Source of the DNA: Neoarius graeffei
Lineage: Eukaryota > Chordata > Actinopteri > Siluriformes > Ariidae
Length of the DNA stretch: 64,000 bases
Assembly (NCBI RefSeq): GCF_027579695.1
Contig: NC_083577.1
Span: 53,751,283-53,815,282 of the forward strand
Direction of reading: 5' to 3'
Shown one piece after another: positions 57,433 to 64,000 of this stretch; within the stretch, counting starts at the first letter, position 1; every line of letters starts with the position of its first letter. The notes beneath the pieces are model-generated. The model worked only from the letters and a program-made list of their open reading frames with translations, was not told the DNA's origin and did not search any database. A program made the position numbers and the translations under genes.

Positions 57433-59727
57433 CTACTGCTCCTTCCCATCCTCTGTCCTCCTGTTACCCCTCCTCCCCCCCAGAGAGGAGTTGTACAGTC
57501 TGATGGCATGAGGGACAAAGGAGTTTTTGAGTCTGTTCATCCTGCACTTGGGAAGGAGCATTCTGTCACTGAACAGGCTCTTCTGGTTGCTGATGACGGT
57601 GTGCAGAGGGTGACTGGCATCGTCCATGATGTTCAATAGTTTGTCCATAGACCTCTTCTCTGACACCGTCACCAGAAAGTCCAGCTTCATGCCGACCACA
57701 GAGCCGGCCCGCCTGATCAGTTTGCCCAGCCTGGATGTGTCCTTCTTGGATGTGCTGCCCCCCCCAGCACACCACAGTGTAAAACAGGACACTGGCAACC
57801 ACAGACTGATAGAACATCCACAGGAGTTTCCTGCAGATGTTAAAGGACCACAGCCTCCTAAGGAAGTATAGCCTGCTCTGTCCCTTCCTGTATAAGTGAT
57901 TGGTGTTGCAAGTCCAGTCCAGCTTGCTGTCCAGCCACAGCCCGAGGTACTTGTAGGAATCCTCAGCCTCTACCTCGACTCCTTCAATCAGAACTGGTCG
58001 TGACCTTGGTCTGGCCCTCCCAAAGTCAATGACCAGCTCCTTGGTCTTCGAGGTGTTGAGCCGCAGATGGTTCCTGTTGTACCACACAGCAAAGTCCCTC
58101 ACCAGGCTCCTATACTACTCCTCTCTGTCGTCACTGATACACCCAACGATGGCTGTGTCATCGGCAAACTTCTGAATGTGACACAGCTCCAAGTTGTAGC
58201 AGAAGAGGTGTACAGGGTGAAGAGAAGAGGGGCCAGCACCGTGCCCTGGGGTGCTCCGGTGCTGCTAATTACAGTGTCAGACATGATGCCCTTCAGCCTG
58301 ATGTACTGCGGCCTGTCAGTGAGGTAGCTGGAGATCCAGGTGACCAGGCAGGGGTCCACTCGCATCCTGTTCAGTTTGTCCTGAAGCAATAGGGGCTGGA
58401 TGGTGTTGAAGGCACTTGAGAAGTCCAAGAAGAGGATCCTCACTGTGCCATTTCCCTTATCCAGATGTGAGTGGGCTCGGTATAGCAGGTAGAAGATGGC
58501 GTCTTCCACACCAACACCTGCCCGGTATGCAAACTGCAGACAGTCCTGGGCATGTTGTACCTGGGGGCTGAGGAGGCTGAGGAAGAGCCGCTCCAACGTC
58601 TTCATCAGATGTGAAGTGAGTGCCACCAGTCGGAAGTCATTCAGCTTGCTGGGCTGATTCTTTTTGGGAACTGGAACAATGCATGATGTCTTCCAGAGGG
58701 TTGGCACTCTCTCCAGCTGCAGGCTGAGGTTGAAGATGCGTTGGAGTGGTTCACCCAGTTCAGCAGCGCAGGTCTTCAGTAGTCATGGACTACTTGTCTT
58801 GTCCGGGCCTGCTGCTTTCCTGGGGTGAAGCTTCCTCGGTTGACCTCTGACCTGGTCTGCAGTAATGCATAGAGGAGTCTGTGTTGAGGTGGGGGAGGAG
58901 GGGGCTGCTGTGATGACTGGGGGGAGGTGTGTTGAGGGAAGAAGGAGAGATGGCTGCAGTGAGGGAGAGGGTGAGGGGGACGTGGGCTGGTTGAACCGAC
59001 TGAAGAAGTCATTCAACTCGTTCACCTCTCCACTGTCCCCTCAACGACTCTGGTCTTTGTATTGTGGCCTGTGATGGTTTTCACACCTCCCCAGACCTCC
59101 CTCATGCTGTTCTCCTTCAGCTTCTGCTCCACCTTTCTCCTGTAGCTGTCCTTAGCTTCCCTCATGTAGCGTTTCACCTCCTGCTGTGCTGCTTTCATCG
59201 CCTCCCTATCCCTGCTCCTGAAGGCGGCCTTCTTCCTGTTGAGGACAGCTTTGACTTCCTGTGTTACCCATGGCTTGTTATTAGGGTAACACCGTACAGT
59301 CTTAGCGGGGGAGACCACGTCTGCACAGAAGTTGAGGTAATCTGTCAGACAATGTGTCAGCCCCTCTATGTCCTCACAATGTGAGCTAAGCAGCACATCC
59401 CAGTCCGTGATGTCATAGCAGTCTCTGAGGGCATCTTCCACTTCAGAAGACCACCTCCTGATGGAGCTAGTTGTTGCAGGCTGCCTTTGAACCAGGGGGG
59501 TGGACTTCGGCTGTAGAAGAACCAGGTTGTGGTCAGACTTCCCTAGTGGGGGGAGGGGTGTGACTCTGTATGCATCCCTCACATTAACATACAGCAAGTC
59601 AATTGTCTTGTTGTTCCTTGTTGGACAATCCACAGCCTGGTAAAAAGCAGCCAAAGTAGAGTCCAAAGTAGCGTGATTAAAGTCCCCAGACATTATCATA
59701 AATGCCTCAGGGTGCTGTGTAGCAAAC
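57433..59727 (-). pseudogene. LINE endonuclease/reverse transcriptase, broken
   Basis: Read from high to low coordinate: MSGDFNHATLDSTL and GKSDHNLVLL (endonuclease), then WKTSCIVPVPKKNQPSKLND, RILFLDFSSAFNTI and GAPQGTVLAPLLFTLY (RT). The frame shifts near 58120, before the catalytic motif block, and again near 57650. Confidence 0.85.
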
Positions 59728-59746
59728 AGGCTAGCAGAAAGAGCTG

Positions 59747-60444
59747 TGCGGAGTGCGAAGCATCTGCTGGAAACGTCAAAAAGAGATGGAACTGACCTGT
59801 TCCTCAATCTGCTGAACATCAGGAACATCCCACGAGATGCCACGCTGGGTTCACCTGCTCAACAACTAATGTCCAGGGTGACATGCACAAACATGCCTGT
59901 CAGCAGACACTTGCTGAAACCAAAGTCAATGAATTCCAAGACGATCCACACCCACCTGTTGAAGAAGAGGGAAGGACAGAAAAGATTCTACAATCATGGC
60001 AGCCGGCCATTCTCTCCACTCCAAGACTCCCAAGTGGTATGACTGCAAACAGAAAAAGGATATGATAGAATTTGCATCATCAAAAAGGCTACAGCTGAAC
60101 CAAGCTCTTACCTGATGGAATCAGAAGGCAGAGAGTACCGCAGGAACTGGCAACACCTGCTGCTAGTGGCAGAACCACCTCATACTGCGGAAACTGATCC
60201 ATTGTCATCGGCAGATCTATCAACCGAAAAGGACAGCATTGAAAATGTGCCCAGTGTCCCAGCATCTCTAGTCAGGCAGCCCCCTGCACACACTGAACAC
60301 TCACCTGGCCACTCTAGTGAGTCACCTGTCCACACATCCACTGAGTCCTCCCCTGCCCGTTCCAGATTTGGTAGGCTCCTAAAGCCTAACTCCAAGTATA
60401 AACAGCTGACCAGAGACCTTTTGAAAATTAAGTGGTTGTGTTGA
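59747..60444 (+). pseudogene. gypsy integrase C-terminal region
   Basis: Resumes after the LINE with RSAKHLLETSKRDGTDLFLN and continues to a Ser/Pro-rich end (60115-60444, ESEGREYRRNWQHLLL). Frame shifts occur near 60040. Confidence 0.75.
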
Positions 60445-60712
60445 AAAAAAAAAAGAAATGTCAACACTGTTATTCTGTTTGTCCCATGTGAGCATCAGGG
60501 CTGTGTCATGTCATGAGAAGAAATGTTTTTGTTTCAAATTCTTTTGATAAATGGGTTGCTATGAAAAGACATGAGTTTATTTTAAGATAACCTTTGTTAT
60601 GTGAGGTGATGCTTAGAAGTTAGTTTAATGGATTGTTTCACCAAAGCAGGTGTATTTAAGAAGGAATTTGATATATTTTCTGTTATTAAAGTTCTATACT
60701 AAAGAAGGGGGA

Positions 60713-60867
60713 TGTAGAATGATGTAGTGAGTTACATCATCATGTAACATGTAGGCTCCCCCCACTGGTAGATGGCTTAGGCCAAAGTTGGATGTTTTGT
60801 TACCTTGGTAGCTTGAACTTGCTCAATAAAAGTTCTAACGGAACGGCTTCATCTGTGCCATTCTACA
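60713..60867 (+). repeat. gypsy 3' LTR
   Basis: 155 bp, tgtagaatg to attctaca. Differs from the 5' LTR at about six positions (about 4 percent). Confidence 0.92.
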
Positions 60868-61099
60868 GTTCCCTTTTGAGTCTGGTTCCTCTCGAGATTT
60901 CTTCCTTATGTCATCTGAGGGAGTTTTTCCTTGCCACCTTCGCCACAGGCTTGCTCATTGGGGATTGATTAGGGATAAAATTAGCTCATGTTTAAAGTCA
61001 TTAAAATTCTGTAAAGCTGCTTTGTGACAATGTCTATTGTTAAAAGCACAATAAAAATAAACTTGACTTGATCTGACTAGTATAGAATCCAATTTGTAA

Positions 61100-61199
61100 A
61101 CAAGAAAAAATAAAAGGAATATGAACTTACAACATTTTATTTGGCTAATAAAACTCAACGGTACTCCAACTCAACCTCAATCCAGCCATTTAAAATAAG
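61100..61199. repeat. repeat shared with 44140-44260
   Basis: The reverse complement of acattttatttggctaataa, then ctcaacggtactccaactca, matches 44155-44230. Family not identified. Confidence 0.6.
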
Positions 61200-63000
61200 A
61201 GATTAGATTAGATTAGATTAGATTAGATTAGATTAGATTAGATTAGATTAGATAAAACTTTATTGATCCCTTTGGGTGGGTTCCCTCAGGGAAATTAAGA
61301 TTCTAGCAGCATCATTACAGATAAACAGAGAAAAGAAATAGAGAAAACTTCTAGATAAATTTAAATAAATTAAGTATTTACATATATAAATATATAAAAA
61401 GAATAAGATATGGGGAAGAGAGGAAAGGGGAAGAAGGGGAATGGATAGAAAAAAAGAAAAAAGGTGGGGAGAAGGGGGGGCGGCGGTAGGAGAGATATTG
61501 CACTTTATATTGCACATTGTCCGGTATTGCTTATTGTTAGGCTAGGCTACTGCTACTTCCCATCCTCTGTCCTCCTGTTACCCCCCCCCGAGAGGAGTTG
61601 TACAGTCTGATGGCATGAGGGACAAAGGAGTTTTTGAGTCTGTTCATCCTGCACTTGGGAAGGAGCATTCTGTCACTGAACAGGCTCCTCTGGTTGCTGA
61701 TGACGGTGTGCAGAGGGTGACTGGCATCGTCCATGATGTTCAATAGTTTGTCCATAGACCTCTTCTCTGACACCGTCACCAGAGAGTCCAGCTTCATGCC
61801 GACCACAGAGCCGGCCCGCCTGATCAGTTTGTCCAGCCTGGATGTGTCCTTCTTGGATGTGCTGCCCCCCCAGCACACCATGGTGTAAAACAGGACACTG
61901 GCAACCACAGACTGACAGAAGTCAAGTCAAGTCAAGTTTATTTGTATAGCGCTTTTAACAATAAACATTGTCGCAAAGCAGCTTTACAGAATTTGAACAA
62001 CTTAAAACATGAATATAGCTGCAAGCAGCAATGCGGGGCCAAGCAGCCACATGCTAAGAGATTGATGTTATGTTGGAGAGATGGTCATAACTTGTGCTGA
62101 CCTTGAAATTTTTAAATGACCTTCAATGGGGCATCCAACAGTGTGATCAGGCATTGGAATTTTGTTTCTAACCAAAACACATGAGATATGAGCCAAAACA
62201 CATTTTTACAAGTTATAGCGCCCCCTATTGGTCAATTTGCACCAAATTTGGTGTGGACCCTTCTGGAGGGGTTTGGCTTTATGTCGTTCAGTTTGGTTGA
62301 GATATGTCAAAGAGCTGCCGAGATATGAGCTCACTGCCTGTTTGGCATCTTTGCCACTAAATTTGAATGGCTGCTGTGCAGTGACAGTTTTATCAATCGC
62401 TCCAAAAAATAGACCCTATATACACCGTAGTCTGAAGATGGTCCATGACAATTTTCATGAAAAACGGTCAAAAAATGTAGGAGAAGTAGAATTTTATTCA
62501 AGTTTAACAAAATCCAAAATGGCGGAAAATCTACCCAGGCGGAAAATGACGTCATAGGGTGCATTGGAATCGGCTTGGCCCAAGGATTCCAGGGATACGA
62601 AGTTTTTGAGAATCGGATGTACCGTACGGTTCAAAAGTTATGAGCAAAAATGTATGTCAAACTTTGACCAGTTGGTGGCGCTAGCGAGTTTGAAGTGGCA
62701 ACATGAAATTTACTGAGAAGAATCATGAAACTGTCCAGAATCAGTGTGCTAAATTTCATAACTTTTTACCATATGGTTCTATAGCTTGCCATAGACATCC
62801 TATACGGAAGAAAGATGCTTGAAATAAGAAGAAGAAGAAGAAGAAGAAGAAACCATAGAAACACTAGAGGTGCCTGCAGCTCCGCTGCTTGGTCCCTAAT
62901 TAGAACATCCACAGGAGTTTCCTGCAGATGTTAAAGGACCGCAGCCTCCTAAGGAAGTAATGTTAAAGGACCGCAGCCTCCTAAGGAAGTAAGATAAGAT
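61200..63000 (-). mobile_element. second copy of the LINE 3' end, split
   Basis: (GATTA)n and 3' UTR plus RT C-terminal codons as in the first copy (61200-61920), then an insertion (61921-62900), then aacatccacaggagtttcct onward. A short direct duplication (agaa) flanks the insertion. 5'-truncated near 62955. Confidence 0.8.
61921..62898. mobile_element. insertion within the LINE, two parts
   Basis: Starts with tandem gtcaagtcaagtcaag and gcaaagcagctttacagaat (the reverse of the tail at 61010-61070). The rest (62027-62898) begins atagctgcaagcagcaatgc and ends aagaagaag...ctgcttggtccctaa, with inverted-looking gctgc/gcagc ends. No coding frame. Confidence 0.55.
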
Positions 63001-63053
63001 AAGATAAGATAAGATAAGATAAGATAAGATAAGATAAGATAAGATAAGATAAG
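62993..63053. repeat. (AAGAT)n pentanucleotide repeat
   Basis: About 12 units of agata-type repeat preceding tctttattagtgtgcttgcc. Confidence 0.9.
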
Positions 63054-64000
63054 TCTTTATTAGTGTGCTTGCCAAAGGCAAACACACTATTGTTCTTCTT
63101 AAGTTTACTTATTCTGCCTTATTCTGACACATTTTTTGGATCCACTACTCCCCCTAGGGCGTTTGAGATAGAGACACCATTCCAACTCTGAGACGTCTGG
63201 CCCGAAGTGCTGTAGTGTGCTTGTATACAGGTTTTGGATCAACGCGCCCGTTCTCTTGTTCTTGTCATTTTTCTTTTGTTTTTTTTTCCCATAGAGAATG
63301 AATAGGGCTCATGAATCGAATCGTCCTACTCGGACACGCTACATCGCAGATGCACCAAACCTCATGTGATATTTCAGACCAACTCCCCCGACACATACAT
63401 GCAATCGGTTCTGACCCGCACTCTTATTTTTCTTTTCTTTTTGCTCATCCCTTTTTCCTCCATAGGCTTGCATTAATTTTTGGCCCCATTGAAAATGAAT
63501 GGTGTTTCAGGAGAAAAACTTTTACTCTGCATCAGTTTTTTTAACCAAGTGACCAAACTTCAAGAAACTTCACTTGATGCCTCAGGCCAAGTCCCCACAC
63601 AGATCCATCCCCTCATCTGAGACCTGCACTCGTCTTTTCCTTGGTTTTCACGCATCTCTTTTTACCTCCATAGGCTTCCATTGATTTTTGGCCCCATTCA
63701 AATGAATGGAGTTTTGCTCAGTAACACTTCACCACACATCCACCAAACTTCATACGGCACCTCAGGCCAAATCACCAATCACACATGATGTCGGTTCTGA
63801 CCCGCGCTCATCTTTGTCTTGCCTTTCATCCGTCCATTTTTTCTCCATTTTGCCGCTAATCATTGGAAGCTTGACTGAGTCATTCCTCCCTTCCCCCATA
63901 GGTGATGATGCATTTGGCAAGGATCTGCTCATTTGAGACTTTGACAGCAAATCAACTTCAACTCAATGGCCACTTTATTAGGAATACTTACACGCACACA
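63054..64000. other. repeat-like sequence, unclassified
   Basis: Repeated phrases (catccgtccattttttctcc and aaatgaatgg...ttt with variants at 63480-63530 and 63680-63720) suggest an old internally duplicated repeat. No gene recognised to the window end. Confidence 0.4.

Larger units (their letters stand above)
57047..59727 (-). mobile_element. non-LTR retrotransposon (jockey/CR1-L2 group), 5'-truncated
   Basis: Minus-strand LINE ending in a (TAATC)n tail. It carries the C-terminal half of an apurinic-like endonuclease, a reverse transcriptase and a 3' UTR. The 5' end stops within the endonuclease domain. It splits the gypsy integrase. Confidence 0.88.
53534..60867 (+). mobile_element. Ty3/gypsy LTR retrotransposon, complete but degenerate
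   Basis: 5-bp duplication gttcc (53529-53533, 60868-60872), two 155-bp LTRs, a purine-rich tract (aaagaaggggga) before the 3' LTR, and gag-protease-RT-RNase H-integrase order. Stops and frame breaks occur throughout, and a LINE interrupts the integrase. No envelope-like frame was seen. Not capable of coding as it stands. Confidence 0.93.
53210..61080. repeat. dispersed fish repeat split by the gypsy element
   Basis: Left part (53210-53533) and right part (60873-61080) join across gatgggttcccttttgagtc. The right end reads aaagctgctttgtgacaatg and then aataaacttgacttga, a tail also seen in reverse at 61921-61990. Family not identified. Confidence 0.6.

Noticed and set aside
61260-61517. 85-codon minus-strand frame
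   Set aside because: Reads the low-complexity LINE 3' UTR (Ser/Phe/Pro-rich) and is not a protein family.

Overview
The window reads as nuclear DNA of a teleost fish. The evidence is vertebrate genes with GT-AG introns, Tc1-like transposons with long IR/DR termini, many teleost-style tRNA-derived SINEs, and a Penelope-like retroelement. The repeat set would suit an ostariophysan such as a catfish, but the sequence alone does not settle the species.

Three host genes account for the conserved coding sequence. (1) app, + strand, 372-25789: 15 exons, from vertebrate exon 3 to the stop codon, including a Kunitz exon and the amyloid-beta/transmembrane exons; exons 1-2 lie upstream of the window. 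(2) gabpa, - strand, 27925-36866: nine coding exons giving a complete 456-residue ETS factor, with a GGAA-rich first-exon/promoter region near 37.25-37.64 kb. It runs tail to tail with app; the two AATAAA signals are about 110 bp apart. (3) jam2, - strand, 42032-49607: signal peptide, two Ig domains, transmembrane segment and a C-terminal PDZ ligand. The order app-gabpa-jam2 is the conserved vertebrate block (human chromosome 21); the ATP5PF gene normally found beside GABPA was not seen.

Most of the remainder is mobile DNA, often nested. 3.8-5.8 kb: a Tc1-type MITE holding two successive TTAA elements. 6.8-8.4, 31.4-34.3 and 46.9-48.9 kb: three copies of one DD34E Tc1 family; the first has an intact transposase frame, the second is split by a hAT-like insertion and the third by a SINE. 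10.9-12.0 kb: a pogo/Tigger-like element beside a second copy of the 3.8-kb MITE. 14.0-23.35 kb: a Kolobok-like THAP element carrying a decayed Tc1 (which holds a hAT, which holds a RecQ-fragment element), a Harbinger element with a Myb/SANT domain, a palindromic Penelope element and a SINE. A second copy of the THAP element (29.5-31.2 kb) serves as an empty-site reference. 39-41.3 kb: long inverted repeats. 49.99-53.0 kb: a SINE split by a 2.6-kb hAT that itself holds nested inverted-repeat elements. 53.5-60.9 kb: a complete but broken Ty3/gypsy element with 155-bp LTRs, interrupted by a 5'-truncated LINE. 61-64 kb: LINE tails, short repeats and low-complexity DNA.

The three host genes are not a functional operon. 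They are independent loci: a membrane precursor protein, a nuclear transcription factor and a junctional adhesion receptor. Their linkage is ancestral synteny. Mobile elements lie almost wholly in introns and between genes; no coding exon is clearly disrupted, although the jam2 C-terminal splice frame does not close.
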